Origin: Bacteroidia bacterium
GTDB taxonomy: Bacteria > Bacteroidota > Bacteroidia > Chitinophagales > Saprospiraceae
DNA length: 64,000 nt
Assembly (NCBI GenBank): GCA_030426765.1
Contig: JAUHXV010000006.1
Span: 1 to 64,000, forward strand
Reading direction: 5' to 3'
The notes under the pieces: generated by a model
Database searches by the model: none
Seen by the model: the letters and a program-made list of their open reading frames with translations, nothing else
Told to the model about the DNA's origin: nothing
Position numbers and translations under genes: made by a program
Shown: positions 41,567 through 52,002 of the stretch, piece after piece
How the letters are laid out: each line of letters begins with the position of its first letter
Position numbering within the stretch: the stretch's first letter is position 1

Positions 41567-44017
41567 ATGACGGCAAAAATCATTGCTTCCTATTTCCCGA
41601 AGGGTGACCATCTGCTTCCGGATCCGGATGCTCCCGTGAGTCAGTTGTGTATCGATAGCCGAAAAGCAGCCTGGCAGTCCGATGCCATCTTTATCGCATT
41701 GCAGGGGGCAAGGGCAGATGGACACATTTACATTCGGGATGCGTGGAAACAAGGAGTGAGAAATTTCCTGGTCAGAGATACCATGGATCTTACCGGAATG
41801 CCGGAAGGCAATTATATCCGCGTACCTGATGTGCTGAAGGCTTTTCATCAGATGGCTGTAGAACGGAGAAAGAGTTTCAAAGGTAAAGTAGTGGCCATCA
41901 TAGGCAGCAACGGCAAAACATGGGTCAAGGAATGGATGTATATGTTGCTCTACCGCGATATGGCGGTATACCGCAGTCCGGGGAGTTATAACAGCCAGGT
42001 GGGTGTCCCGCTTTCTGTGTGGGGTATTCCGTCCGAAGCAGAAATAGCGATCATAGAAGCCGGCATTTCACGACCTGGGGAAATGCGTCAGTTACGAGAT
42101 ATCATCCAACCGGATATCGTCATTTTTACACATTTCGGGGATGCCCATGATGAAGGTTTTAAGGGGGATCAGAAAGCCAAGCTGGCTGAAAAACTCATCA
42201 TGTGTGAGGGTGCATCCACTATTGTTTTTCCTGCCGATCAATCTATCGTTAAAGAACAGATTGAACAATCTTTTCCGGACAAAAGCCACTATATGTGGAG
42301 ATTGTCTGGCAATGGAAGCGTCAATGGGACTGAGATAAAGCAAGGCCAAACCTCTGAAGTTTCCGTAGATATCGAAGGAAAGAATTACACCTATGCACTT
42401 CCTTTTTCCGGTGTCATACCGGTTGCCAACAGCCTGACTTGCCTGACAGCGTTTCGTGCTTTGGGGATACCGCCGGAACCCCGATTGGAATACATGGCTG
42501 ATCTGCGCCCGATTGATATGCGACTCAAAGCAGAAACAGGTATCCAGGGATGTGTGATCATCAATGACAGCTATAGCCTCGACCTTGATTCGCTGCAGTA
42601 TGCCCTGGAGAGTCTGGATATTGCGGGTCATTCACAGCAGAAGACTTTGATTTTATCCGATCATGCCGTCGGTCGACCTCATATCTACGATGATCTGGCG
42701 CGTATGATCAACGGGGCGGGTGTGGACAAACTGATATGCATCGGGACGGACGTGAATGTGCTCACGCAATTGGTGGATACAAAAACCACTACATGCACCT
42801 ACCAGGATGTGGATGAGTTTCTACGGCTGGGGAGTATGGCGGATTTTCACAACGAGGTGATCCTGCTCAAAGGCGCCAGACGATTTGGTTTCGAACGGAT
42901 AGCGAGGCAACTGAGACTCAAATCACATAGTGCGGTGCTGCATGTGGATTTTGGTGCGCTCGATCACAACCTTCGATATTTCTATCGCCGGATTCAACCC
43001 GGTGTAAAAAAGATAGCGGTGGTGAAGGCCAATGCGTATGGCGCGGGAAGCATGGAGGTCTGTCGCTTCCTCTCCTGGCAGAATATTGATATGCTGGCAG
43101 TCGCGGTGATTGATGAAGGAGTAGAGTTGCGGGAAGCGGGCATTTCACTGCCGGTCATGGTGCTCAATCCTGATCCGGATGCGATGGGAAATATTCTGGA
43201 TTTCAATCTTGAACCTGAGATATACAACACGTTTATTCTTGAAAAACTACTGGCGCTGTGTTCCTTTCACCAGCGCAAAGCAGTCATTCATATTAAACTC
43301 GATAGCGGAACACATCGGCTTGGATTTGGCGCCGAAGAAATCGATCCACTGATCCATATATTACGCGACCAGCCCTGGGTGGAAGTGGGAAGTATTTTTA
43401 CCCACTTGTCAGCAAGTGATGATCCCGGATATGATGCTTTTACGCATGAGCAGGTGAGGCGTTTTGAAGCAGCGTACGAAGCGCTGACGTCAGGACTTGG
43501 CTATAAGCCGCCTCGCCATGTGCTGAGCACCTCAGGCATACTCAGATTTCCGGAATATCAGTTTGAATACGTTCGCCTCGGTATCGGCCTCTACGGCGTA
43601 GGGATCGCCGGGCATCCTGAACTGATGCCGGTGCATAGCCTCAAAGCCAGAATCCTGCATATTCAACGGATTGCGGCCGGAGAGTCTGTGAGCTATTCGA
43701 GGAGTTTTGTGACGGACAGAGACCGGACGATCGCTACCGTCAATCTGGGCTATGCAGATGGCTTGCCCCGACTGGCCGGTGACGTGGGATGTACGCTGAT
43801 GGTGCGTGGCAGTCAGGCCCCGATCACCGGGCGGGTCTGTATGGACATGACCATGATCGATGTATCGGATATTCCGGGTGTGGCGATCGGAGATGAAGTC
43901 ACCGTTTTTGACCAGCATCAGTCCCTTGAGACCCTGGCCCGGGCCTGTGGGACTATTCCATATGAGATTCTGACTCATCTCAACCCCAGGATCAGAAAGG
44001 TGTTTGAACATGGGTAA
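41567..44017 (+). CDS. Bifunctional MurF ligase - alanine racemase
   Basis: The 816-residue fusion has an N-terminal MurF part (to about residue 450) with the ATP loop AIIGSNGKTWVKEW, and a C-terminal fold-type III alanine racemase with the PLP lysine near residue 487 in AVVKANAYGAG, plus GYADGLPRL and GRVCMDMTMIDVS. It makes D-alanine and adds D-Ala-D-Ala to the UDP-muramyl tripeptide, coupling supply and use. The fusion is a known Bacteroidota feature. ATG 41567 follows an in-frame GTG by one codon. Confidence 0.95.
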   Translation: MTAKIIASYFPKGDHLLPDPDAPVSQLCIDSRKAAWQSDAIFIALQGARADGHIYIRDAWKQGVRNFLVRDTMDLTGMPEGNYIRVPDVLKAFHQMAVERRKSFKGKVVAIIGSNGKTWVKEWMYMLLYRDMAVYRSPGSYNSQVGVPLSVWGIPSEAEIAIIEAGISRPGEMRQLRDIIQPDIVIFTHFGDAHDEGFKGDQKAKLAEKLIMCEGASTIVFPADQSIVKEQIEQSFPDKSHYMWRLSGNGSVNGTEIKQGQTSEVSVDIEGKNYTYALPFSGVIPVANSLTCLTAFRALGIPPEPRLEYMADLRPIDMRLKAETGIQGCVIINDSYSLDLDSLQYALESLDIAGHSQQKTLILSDHAVGRPHIYDDLARMINGAGVDKLICIGTDVNVLTQLVDTKTTTCTYQDVDEFLRLGSMADFHNEVILLKGARRFGFERIARQLRLKSHSAVLHVDFGALDHNLRYFYRRIQPGVKKIAVVKANAYGAGSMEVCRFLSWQNIDMLAVAVIDEGVELREAGISLPVMVLNPDPDAMGNILDFNLEPEIYNTFILEKLLALCSFHQRKAVIHIKLDSGTHRLGFGAEEIDPLIHILRDQPWVEVGSIFTHLSASDDPGYDAFTHEQVRRFEAAYEALTSGLGYKPPRHVLSTSGILRFPEYQFEYVRLGIGLYGVGIAGHPELMPVHSLKARILHIQRIAAGESVSYSRSFVTDRDRTIATVNLGYADGLPRLAGDVGCTLMVRGSQAPITGRVCMDMTMIDVSDIPGVAIGDEVTVFDQHQSLETLARACGTIPYEILTHLNPRIRKVFEHG

Positions 44018-44127
44018 ACCTTCACGAAGGCGCAGGTGGCGGTCAAGGCTCTTTTCCACTGCATTTTATTGTTAATCTGTTGTGAGTTAGATTTTTAGAC
44101 CCAATATTTTCCCTAAAAACACGGTCT

Positions 44128-44161
44128 TTTGACTGGTTAACCCTAATTATGGCTATTTTTG
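44128..44161 (+). promoter_or_regulatory. Promoter of the SurA-like gene cluster
   Basis: TTTG (44128-44131), 22 bases, TATTTTTG (44154-44161); spacing is one base above the usual range. Leader about 30 bases. Confidence 0.6.
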
Positions 44162-44195
44162 CGCCCTTATTTCGATACAATAATTGATACAACCC

Positions 44196-46136
44196 ATGAG
44201 ATGTATATCGTTTTTAACGCTTATCACCCTTTTTCTAATCAATGGAGTCACTGGTCAGTCAGGTGATCCCGTGCTCTTTACCATTGACGGACAATCGGTC
44301 AATGCCTCAGAATTCGCGTATATCTACGAAAAAAACAATCGCGAAGATGCTGACTATACCGAGTCAAGCCTGAGAGAATATCTCGATCTCTACACCAAAT
44401 TCAAACTCAAAGTCAGAGAGGCGTATGCTATGCAGCTCGATACGATTCCTCAGCTCCAGGCAGAACTTGCCGGGTATCGCAAACAGCTTGCCGATAGTTA
44501 TCTGACCGACAAAGAGATCACAGAGCGATTGACAGAGGAAGCGTTCGAACGAATGAAACATGATGTGCATGTAGCCCACATCCTCGTCAAGACTAATCCG
44601 AATGTCCCTTCGGATACATTAAAAGCCTATGAAAAGATCCAGGCGACATATCAGAAACTGGCAGAAGGCGGCGATTGGAAAACGATCACGCGCGAAGTGT
44701 CGGAAGATTCTTTTACGAGAAATTTTGAAGGCGATCTGGGCTATATCACTGCAGTGATGCCCAATGGTTTTTACGCGTTTGAAACAGCCGCTTATGAGAC
44801 GGAGGCAGGGAAGTTTTCGAAACCTGTTCGCACCAGCCTTGGCTATCACATTGTCAAAGTGATCGATGTGCGGCCCGCACGAGGTGAAATGGATATCGCG
44901 CATATTCTTCTCCGAACAAAAAAGGATGGCAGTGACAATCAGGAAGTAAAGGCCAGAATTGATCAGATACACGATAAACTTGATGCCGGTGAAACCTTCG
45001 AAGTGCTGGCAAAGGAATACTCGGAAGACAAAGCAACCGGTGAGCGTGGAGGAGGTATCGGCTCCATCACCATCAACCAATATGAAGCCGATTTTGAAAA
45101 CGCGGTATATGCATTGGAAAATGATGGGGACTACACCGAACCGGTTCGTTCCACGCTGGGCTGGCATATCATCAAGCGCGTACGGGTGCGCCCTGTCCGA
45201 ACGCTGGAAGCGTCGCGCAAGAAAATTGAATCACAGATCAGCAAAGATGAGCGAATCAAAGCTGCGCGCAACTCTATGGTCAACCGTATCAAAAGAGAAG
45301 CCGGATTTTCACTCGATCAAAATGTATTTAATGATTTTGTGGCCAATGCCGGTGATGATCTTCAGACCTATCGTTGGAAAGTGCCCACAGTGGAATCCCA
45401 AACACTGATGACGCTCGGAGAAGATACGTATACCAATATTGATTTTGGTCAGTATGTGCTGAGCAATGCTCGAACCAGAATGGCCTTGCCGCGGGGTACT
45501 TCCAATGAAGACATCCTAAGCCAGGTGTTGGATGATTTTGTCAACGACAAAGCGTTGTTTTACGAAGAGAAAAACCTCTCCGACAAATACCCTGAATTCA
45601 AATCGCTGATGCGCGAATATGAAGAAGGCATTCTATTGTTTGAAGCCACAAAAATCAATGTTTGGGATAAAGCCAGTAAAGACACAGCCGGATTGTCGGC
45701 GTTTCATGCTGCCCATCGCAATGATTATATGTGGGAAGAGCGCATCGAAGTGGCCACGGTGACGCTGGATTCTGCTTCTCTGTCTAAGCTGCCGACAGTG
45801 AAGAAGTGGGCCGTGGGAAAACCGGTTGCCGCAGTTGCCGATAAAGCCGCTAAAAAGAAAATCAATCTTGAGATCACCCGTCGCATCTATCAAAAAGATG
45901 ATGAACTTCCGTATGGCCTCACGTGGGCTGAAGGACAGATGGCAGACCTGCCCGATGGCAGCGGTTTTGTCAGTGTGGAAAAGATTATCCCACCGACACC
46001 AAAGAAACTCGAAGAAGCTATGGGTTATATCATAGCGGACTACCAGGATCAACTCGAAAAAGACTGGGTGGCTGCCCTGAAAGCAAAGTATCCGGTAAGT
46101 ATCAACGATGATGTATTGATGAGTCTGGTAAAATAA
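44196..46136 (+). CDS. SurA-like periplasmic peptidyl-prolyl isomerase with two parvulin domains
   Basis: The protein of about 646 residues has a signal peptide ending GVTGQ, a SurA-type N-terminal helical region, and two rotamase domains, the first with VHVAHILVKTNPNVPSDT and LGYITAVMPNGFYAFE, the second with MDIAHILLRTKKDGS and GGIGSITINQYEADFENAVY. The C-terminal 300 residues are helical and chaperone-like. It should help fold outer-membrane proteins. ATG 44196 is preferred to TTG 44184. First of three adjacent genes of this kind. Confidence 0.92.
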   Translation: MRCISFLTLITLFLINGVTGQSGDPVLFTIDGQSVNASEFAYIYEKNNREDADYTESSLREYLDLYTKFKLKVREAYAMQLDTIPQLQAELAGYRKQLADSYLTDKEITERLTEEAFERMKHDVHVAHILVKTNPNVPSDTLKAYEKIQATYQKLAEGGDWKTITREVSEDSFTRNFEGDLGYITAVMPNGFYAFETAAYETEAGKFSKPVRTSLGYHIVKVIDVRPARGEMDIAHILLRTKKDGSDNQEVKARIDQIHDKLDAGETFEVLAKEYSEDKATGERGGGIGSITINQYEADFENAVYALENDGDYTEPVRSTLGWHIIKRVRVRPVRTLEASRKKIESQISKDERIKAARNSMVNRIKREAGFSLDQNVFNDFVANAGDDLQTYRWKVPTVESQTLMTLGEDTYTNIDFGQYVLSNARTRMALPRGTSNEDILSQVLDDFVNDKALFYEEKNLSDKYPEFKSLMREYEEGILLFEATKINVWDKASKDTAGLSAFHAAHRNDYMWEERIEVATVTLDSASLSKLPTVKKWAVGKPVAAVADKAAKKKINLEITRRIYQKDDELPYGLTWAEGQMADLPDGSGFVSVEKIIPPTPKKLEEAMGYIIADYQDQLEKDWVAALKAKYPVSINDDVLMSLVK

Positions 46137-46156
46137 CGGACGTAGCACGTCGCACC

Positions 46157-47020
46157 ATGAAAGGAGTTCTTTTCTTCATTGCCGTTATCCTGATGAGTAC
46201 AGGCATGGCATGCAAAAAAGATACTTCCGATGACGTCCAGGAACCCGAACCGATTCTACTGGCTCAGGTGTTTGATTACAAACTCTATTTCCATGATATC
46301 AGCGATCTGATCCAAGGGTATGAAAACGAACGGGACAGCATACAGCAGGTGCGCACCTTGACGGAACACTGGGTACGCGACAGACTCATTCTGGTGGAAG
46401 CTGAAAAGAAGTTTCCCAAGGAAGCCAACCTCGGAAAGCTCATTGAAGATTATCGTCAGTCCCTCCTCCGACATTACTTCGAACAGAAAACCATCGAAGA
46501 AAACCTCGATACGGTCATCACAGAAGAGGATTTGCTGGCGTATTATGAAGCGAATAAAGACCTCCATCGTCTGCCGTCCGGTATCCTGCGCGGATATTAT
46601 TTTAAAATACGGCGGCCGGATGGCAGAAATAATACCTTTCCAAAACTGTGGAAGAGTTTTCCGGAGAAAAACTTTGATGAGGTCATGGCGTATGTGGACG
46701 AACACGCCATCACCAATTGGTCAGACTCCTCAGCATGGCGAGAAATGAAAATGGTCATTCAACTCTTTCCGGAAGGCACACTTTCTCCGCGATCGATACG
46801 TTCTAATCAGGGCGTGTACAAAGAAGACCGTGAGTATATCTATGCTTTGTATCCGCTGGAAGTGTATCAGGAAAACGAAGTAGCTCCTTTAGGCAGAATT
46901 CGTGAGCATGCTGCTCGGTTTATTCTCCATCAGCGGGAACTGGAGTTATTGGAAAACATAAAAAAAGAAATCTACGACCGGGACATGCAGGATGAACGGG
47001 TCAAAATCTATAACGAATAA
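46157..47020 (+). CDS. SurA-N-like lipoprotein without a parvulin domain
   Basis: The 287-residue protein has a lipoprotein signal ending STGMAC and a helical SurA/PpiC-type N-terminal domain (VRTLTEHWVRDRLILVEAEKKFP, LLRHYFEQKTIEENLDTVITEEDLLAYYE). Where parvulin should follow there is only a short region without the rotamase motifs, so it is a chaperone-only member. It sits 20 bases after the first isomerase gene and 2 bases before the next. Confidence 0.75.
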   Translation: MKGVLFFIAVILMSTGMACKKDTSDDVQEPEPILLAQVFDYKLYFHDISDLIQGYENERDSIQQVRTLTEHWVRDRLILVEAEKKFPKEANLGKLIEDYRQSLLRHYFEQKTIEENLDTVITEEDLLAYYEANKDLHRLPSGILRGYYFKIRRPDGRNNTFPKLWKSFPEKNFDEVMAYVDEHAITNWSDSSAWREMKMVIQLFPEGTLSPRSIRSNQGVYKEDREYIYALYPLEVYQENEVAPLGRIREHAARFILHQRELELLENIKKEIYDRDMQDERVKIYNE

Positions 47021-47022
47021 TC

Positions 47023-48387
47023 ATGATGAGGATCAGTTGTATAGCCATCGTATGCTTGCTCGTGAGTCTGCATTCAGGAATCGGGCAGGATACGATCGTG
47101 CTGGATAAAATCATCGCCAAGGTGGGAAGTGAAGTGATCTTTCATTCGGATGTGGAGGATCAGATGGCGATGGCCAGAGAGCGCAAACAGGCACCGGGAC
47201 CCGAAGAGCAATGCCTCATACTGGAAAGTCTGCTGGCACAGTCAATGCTTGTCCACTACGCCAAAATTGACAGTGTGCAGGTCACCGATGCCGAAGTTGA
47301 TGGAGAGATAGACGCTCGTATGAACCAAATCCTCGCCTACATGAATAATGACCGAAAACTCTTTCAGGAAGTGTACGGTCAGACGGTAAGCGAGATGCGC
47401 GAACAGGTAAAGGAAGATATGCTTCGAAAGCTGCTGGGTGATCGCATGCAGGCAGAAGTCATGAGCAATGCGGAAGTGACTCCGGCGGATGTACTCACTT
47501 TTTATAAGGGTATTCCAAAAGACAGCCTTCCGTACTTTAACGCGGAAGTAGAGCTTGCGGAGATCGTTATTTTCCCTCAGGTGAATGAAGAAGAGAGAGA
47601 AAAGGCGCTGGAAAAAATCGGAAAAATAAAAGCGGAGTTAAAAGAGGGAGCCGACTTTGCCACGCTGGCACGCAGATATTCTGAAGATGGGAGCGGATCG
47701 CAAGGTGGAGATCTAGGCTGGACGACGAGAGGCAGTTTTGTGCCGGAGTTTGAAGCCGCTGCTTTTCAGCTTGAGATCAACAGTACCTCAGACATCATCG
47801 AGACAGATTTCGGGTATCACCTGATACAACTTCTTGAGCGTCGAGGTAATTCCATTCACACCCGACACATCCTCATCAGACCCAGAATCACACCCGATGA
47901 CCTGAAGCAGACCCGGGACCTTCTCGATTCCATCCGGATCATGATCCTGAATGACGAAATTTCCTTTGCCAACGCGGTAGCTAAATACGGAGATAGCCGT
48001 GTGCAGAGTTATTCGAACAACGGCCGTATGATCAACCCAAAAACAAATAATACCTTTTTTGAAACAGGCGATGTCGACAGTGAAATATTTTTCAGTATCG
48101 ATACCCTGGATGTCTGGGGGATCACACCACCAATTGAGTACCGCACGCCCATCGGCGATTACTCCTATAAGATCGTTCAGCTACAGGGCAGGACGCCTCC
48201 GCATCAGGCCAATCTGAAACAGGACTACAGCCGCATTCAGGCAGCCGCGCGTGAAAGTAAACGGAGTGTTGCGTTTGCAGAATGGGTCGACAAGCAGATT
48301 CCCCATACCTATATTTTGATCGACCCGCAATATCAGTATTGTGAATCCATTGACCGCTGGCAAGCGGAGTGGATGACCAACCGATAA
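47023..48387 (+). CDS. SurA-like peptidyl-prolyl isomerase
   Basis: The 454-residue protein has a signal peptide ending GIGQ, the SurA N-terminal domain (LDKIIAKVGSEVIFHSDVEDQ, a clear SurA start), one good parvulin domain (AEIVIFPQVNEEER, FATLARRYSEDGSGSQGGDLGW, VPEFEAAAFQL) and a second weaker one (HTRHILIRPRIT). It is closest to true SurA of the three. ATG 47023 and ATG 47026 are both possible starts. Confidence 0.93.
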   Translation: MMRISCIAIVCLLVSLHSGIGQDTIVLDKIIAKVGSEVIFHSDVEDQMAMARERKQAPGPEEQCLILESLLAQSMLVHYAKIDSVQVTDAEVDGEIDARMNQILAYMNNDRKLFQEVYGQTVSEMREQVKEDMLRKLLGDRMQAEVMSNAEVTPADVLTFYKGIPKDSLPYFNAEVELAEIVIFPQVNEEEREKALEKIGKIKAELKEGADFATLARRYSEDGSGSQGGDLGWTTRGSFVPEFEAAAFQLEINSTSDIIETDFGYHLIQLLERRGNSIHTRHILIRPRITPDDLKQTRDLLDSIRIMILNDEISFANAVAKYGDSRVQSYSNNGRMINPKTNNTFFETGDVDSEIFFSIDTLDVWGITPPIEYRTPIGDYSYKIVQLQGRTPPHQANLKQDYSRIQAAARESKRSVAFAEWVDKQIPHTYILIDPQYQYCESIDRWQAEWMTNR

Positions 48388-48434
48388 TGGATACCGCCTG
48401 AATGAATATTCTTAGTCAGAATTTTTGTTCCGGC

Positions 48435-49199
48435 TTACTGAACGACCAATTTTATACTCTGAATTTCTCCCGTTTTGGTGGTAGCAGAAAGTACATACAT
48501 ACCCGGTGGCAATGCTTCAGCATGTACGGTTTGTCTGCCTTCTCTGATTTCAATATCCCGAACAGTAAACACCGCCTTACCTTGCATATCGCGAAGAGAG
48601 AAAGAAAGATAGGTCGCTTGTTGAGCAGTAAATGCAAGTGTTCCTGAAGCGCTGAGGAAGACATCCGTCAATACCTCAAAGGTCTGCTCTGCTTCTTGTG
48701 TGGACGTGGTTTCAAAGAGGATAGACATTCCCTGATTGCAATCATCATAGATGACGAGTTCTGAGAGATAGAAATTGCCCATCTCATCATTTACGATAAA
48801 CTCGTAGAAGTCCTGCGATGTTTCGAAGCAAAGATCAGAACCATCTCCTTCGATCAGGTCAAAAACAATTTGAAATGCGACTGTACTTTCGGTAAAATCC
48901 TCGGGCACAAGATCAAAGTCCAGCCATACGGAAATGAGATCTCCGGATTGTGGTTCATTAAAACTATTTGATGAAAGGCCCTCCAAAATCGGATTGCGGA
49001 TTTCTTTAAAAGACATTTTTGAACCGTCAAAATTCATATTAAACTGCCATCCGACAATATTGACAAAATCATCAAAAACAAAGTCATAGATTTTCTCGGT
49101 GTCCGTGACTTCGGATAGTTCTACGCCAAATTCAATCGTGTGCTGCGCAAAAATCAAATTGGCCGAAATAAGAATGGGGAGGATCAATAGTTTTTTCAT
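48435..49199 (-). CDS. Secreted protein with type 9 sorting domain
   Basis: From ATG 49199 the protein has 254 residues: a signal peptide (MKKLLILPILISANLIFAQ), a cohesin-like beta-sandwich (FDDFVNIVGWQFNMNFDGSKM) and a C-terminal type 9 secretion sorting domain (YLSFSLRDMQGKAVFTV, LPPGMYVLSATTKTGEIQSIKLVVQ). No catalytic motif is present; it is likely a surface or matrix protein. The longer frame to 49313 lacks a plausible signal. Confidence 0.8.
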   Translation of the reverse strand: MKKLLILPILISANLIFAQHTIEFGVELSEVTDTEKIYDFVFDDFVNIVGWQFNMNFDGSKMSFKEIRNPILEGLSSNSFNEPQSGDLISVWLDFDLVPEDFTESTVAFQIVFDLIEGDGSDLCFETSQDFYEFIVNDEMGNFYLSELVIYDDCNQGMSILFETTSTQEAEQTFEVLTDVFLSASGTLAFTAQQATYLSFSLRDMQGKAVFTVRDIEIREGRQTVHAEALPPGMYVLSATTKTGEIQSIKLVVQ

Positions 49200-49420
49200 A
49201 GTGTTCATATGTCTGAAGATTATGGATATAATCATTTTGTCAGAAAGCTGACTTTTTAAAGATAGTGCATATAAAAGAATCCTGATCAATGCAGGGTTAT
49301 GTATAGGCATCATGCAGGGAGTAGAATTTTATCCTGCGGAAAAGTTGCATATATATATATATAGCTTGAGGCTTCCTGATGATAAGCGTTCAGTTTTTTA
49401 TTACGCCTTAATGCTTCTGT

Positions 49421-51211
49421 ATGAAGTCCTCACATGCCCTGATGGCTATTGCTTTAATCTGGTTGTGTATGGGCGCAGTGTTTTATCCTAAATGGAATAA
49501 AGCCTACACTGAAGCGACAATTTCCTGGGATGTCAGTGGGTACTATCATTACCTGCCGGCCATTTTTATTTATAAGGATATCCGACACCAGGAATGGATG
49601 CATGCCATCAATGCGCAGTATCTGCCTTCAACGGCCTATGACCAGGCCTTTGGCCATCACGATTCCGGGCATAAGGTGAACAAATACGCCATAGGCCAGG
49701 CGGTGCTGTATACACCATTTTTTCTGATCGCTCATGCCTACGCCAGCCTTTCAACTCATTATCCGGCGGATGGGTATAGTCGGCCCTACCAGGTTGCGCT
49801 TTGGTTGGGCAGCCTCCTGTTTTCCATTCTGGGTTTGATCCTCCTGCGGAAATTACTGCTGATTTATTTTGAAGATAGGGTGGTATTGTTGACCCTTTTG
49901 GCCCTCGCACTTGGCACCCATTGGCTGGAGTATGCGGCGATCACCAATGCCATGAATCACGGCTGGCTGTTTACACTGATGTGCGTTCTGGTGTTAAGTA
50001 GTATTCGCTTTTACAAACAACAAGATCTCGTCTCTGTATTGGGTATCGGTTGTTCATTAGGCCTTGCCAGTCTCACCCGACCCACAGAGATCATTTGGTT
50101 GTTTGTCCCCTTGCTCTGGGGAATGACAAACCTGAAGGCAAGAATAAATTTTCTGGGTAAGCATTGGAAGAAAGTTTTTCTTGCGATCTGCCTGACCTTG
50201 TCGATTGGATTCATTCAGCTCATCTATTGGAAGTATGCTTCAGGTGAATGGATCGTGTACTCGTATGGTGATCAGGGATTCCAGTGGTTGAATCCCAGGA
50301 TACGGGAAGGATTGGTGGGCGTGAGAATTGGTTGGTGGACATACACACCACTGATGCTTATAGCCATGTTTGGATGGTATGGCTTGTATAAAAAATACCC
50401 TTCGGTTTTCTGGCCCTGCTTTATTGTTTTTATTCTCGCCCTGTATATCACGTTGAGCTGGTCTCATTTTGACGGTGGTGGTGGGCTTGGCCAACGAAAT
50501 CTTATCCAGATATATCCGCTGATGGCATTTCCACTGGCTGTAGTGGTCGGGTGGTTTGTGGAAAATAAAATGCGGTTTTGGATACTCATATGCCTGCTGA
50601 TCGCGAATGTGTATTACAACGCATGGTGGATCCACCAGGCCCATAAAGGCGGCTTTTTTAAGGCCGGGCAAACAACCACACCGTATTTTATGCGTGTTGT
50701 TGGGCGACTTAATCCGGACAGGGATTTATTCAAGTTGCTCGACACTGATGAGTACTTCCATGGAGAGCCTGCTGAATTAGTGACAGTTCTGAAGAATGAT
50801 TTTGAAGCAGATACAACAATTCATACCATACAATGGCCGGGAGGAAGCACTGCGGTATTTCTACATGCGGAAAATCAGATGTATGGCCCTCTTGATATTC
50901 CGATTGCGAATCATTCCGCCCACGATTGGCTGCGTATCGAAGCAGACTTTATGATTACAAGCAGAGAGTGGACATTCTGGAAGTATTCCCAATGGATCGT
51001 TCGTTTTTTCAATGGCGAAGAAGTGATTAAATCCAGCGCTATCCGGTTACAGCGCCTTATCCCGGTGGATCACCAACTCACATCTATCTATTTTGATGTT
51101 AAAATACCCGAGGAAAATTTTGATCGGTGCACACTGACGTTATGGAATTCAGAATCCCCCGGACAGATTCTGATGGACGACCTTGTGATCAGCACCTTCA
51201 GTGGGAATTAG
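49421..51211 (+). CDS. GT-C-like membrane glycosyltransferase, uncertain
   Basis: The 596-residue protein has about ten helices and a C-terminal soluble domain of roughly 160 residues. After the first helix, TISWDVSGYYHYLPAIFIYKD resembles the acidic first loop of GT-C mannosyltransferases, where Asp binds the lipid-phosphate donor, and LASLTRPTEIIWL is typical of family 39-like proteins. The soluble tail is beta-rich. The donor and acceptor are unknown. It is isolated, with a repeat-rich gap behind it. Confidence 0.65.
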   Translation: MKSSHALMAIALIWLCMGAVFYPKWNKAYTEATISWDVSGYYHYLPAIFIYKDIRHQEWMHAINAQYLPSTAYDQAFGHHDSGHKVNKYAIGQAVLYTPFFLIAHAYASLSTHYPADGYSRPYQVALWLGSLLFSILGLILLRKLLLIYFEDRVVLLTLLALALGTHWLEYAAITNAMNHGWLFTLMCVLVLSSIRFYKQQDLVSVLGIGCSLGLASLTRPTEIIWLFVPLLWGMTNLKARINFLGKHWKKVFLAICLTLSIGFIQLIYWKYASGEWIVYSYGDQGFQWLNPRIREGLVGVRIGWWTYTPLMLIAMFGWYGLYKKYPSVFWPCFIVFILALYITLSWSHFDGGGGLGQRNLIQIYPLMAFPLAVVVGWFVENKMRFWILICLLIANVYYNAWWIHQAHKGGFFKAGQTTTPYFMRVVGRLNPDRDLFKLLDTDEYFHGEPAELVTVLKNDFEADTTIHTIQWPGGSTAVFLHAENQMYGPLDIPIANHSAHDWLRIEADFMITSREWTFWKYSQWIVRFFNGEEVIKSSAIRLQRLIPVDHQLTSIYFDVKIPEENFDRCTLTLWNSESPGQILMDDLVISTFSGN

Positions 51212-51998
51212 GAGCATGGAGCATGGGGCAAGGAGCAATCTGTGACAAAGCGTAGGGAGATAAATCCATATCTGTCTCAAGGAAAGCATCCCCTTTTTCC
51301 AAAGGACTGCGCCTTCTGGACAAGCGAGGGGGATCACGCGCAGCGTGAGGGGGTTCTTCGTGACACAGAAAGGACAGTATCAAGTGAGCGGATCTCCTTC
51401 GCTAAAGCTACGGCGACTGAAAGGCAAGGAGCAAGGGGTGATATTTCTGGTCGCCCTTCAGCGCGTGACCATCTTTGAGAAAGGTTTAAAAAATTTATCC
51501 CGATGCATTGGGAACCCCGTGCTTTAGCTCGGGGATCATGGGAAAAACCACGTTCTCTCTTCCTCTCTTCCTCTTTTCCTCTTTTCCGCCCAAAACATGT
51601 GTTGAGCATGTAGCAACTTGGTGATTAGTGGGACGGCGCAACCCCTGGCCCCTGTTTTTCTACATTTCATTTCGAAAATCCCGGGGAGGCTTACCCGCTG
51701 AAGGGCAGAGTGCGAAGGGTAAACTTGAGTTAACTTTCCTTTTTCTCTTTTCCCTCTCTTCCTCTTTTCCGCCCAAAACATGTGTGGACCATGATCCCGC
51801 TGTTGACGGAGGTCATTTAGCGGACAGCGAAGGACTGTGAAAATCACCAGAAATTTTGGGAATCAAAAGAATTGTGGGCTTGGAGAGAAAAAAAGAAGAC
51901 CGATCCTAACCCCCCTGTTTGGACCGGTCTTAATGAGGTAATCGACATTTGATCATCTCTATTGATCTCAATTACTGCACATACAATGCCAAACTTGC
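51212..51998. repeat. Repeat-rich intergenic region, about 0.8 kb
   Basis: No gene is supported. A perfect 25-base direct repeat occurs at 51578-51602 and 51761-51785; both begin in a CT-rich tract and end CAAAACATGTGT. The hairpin CCCCGTGCTTTAGCTCGGGG (51515-51534) is identical to one behind murA. Between 51330 and 51480 are palindromic pieces such as TCACGCGCAGCGTGA and CGCTAAAGC. Confidence 0.65.
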
Positions 51999-52002
51999 AC
52001 TG

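Noticed and set aside
47233-47250. Possible sigma-54 element in CTGGCACAGTCAATGCTTG
   Set aside because: It is within a coding region and the -12 spacing is wrong.
51242-51847. Several frames of 60-100 codons on both strands
   Set aside because: They are built from CT-rich tracts and repeats, overlap each other and show no protein signature.
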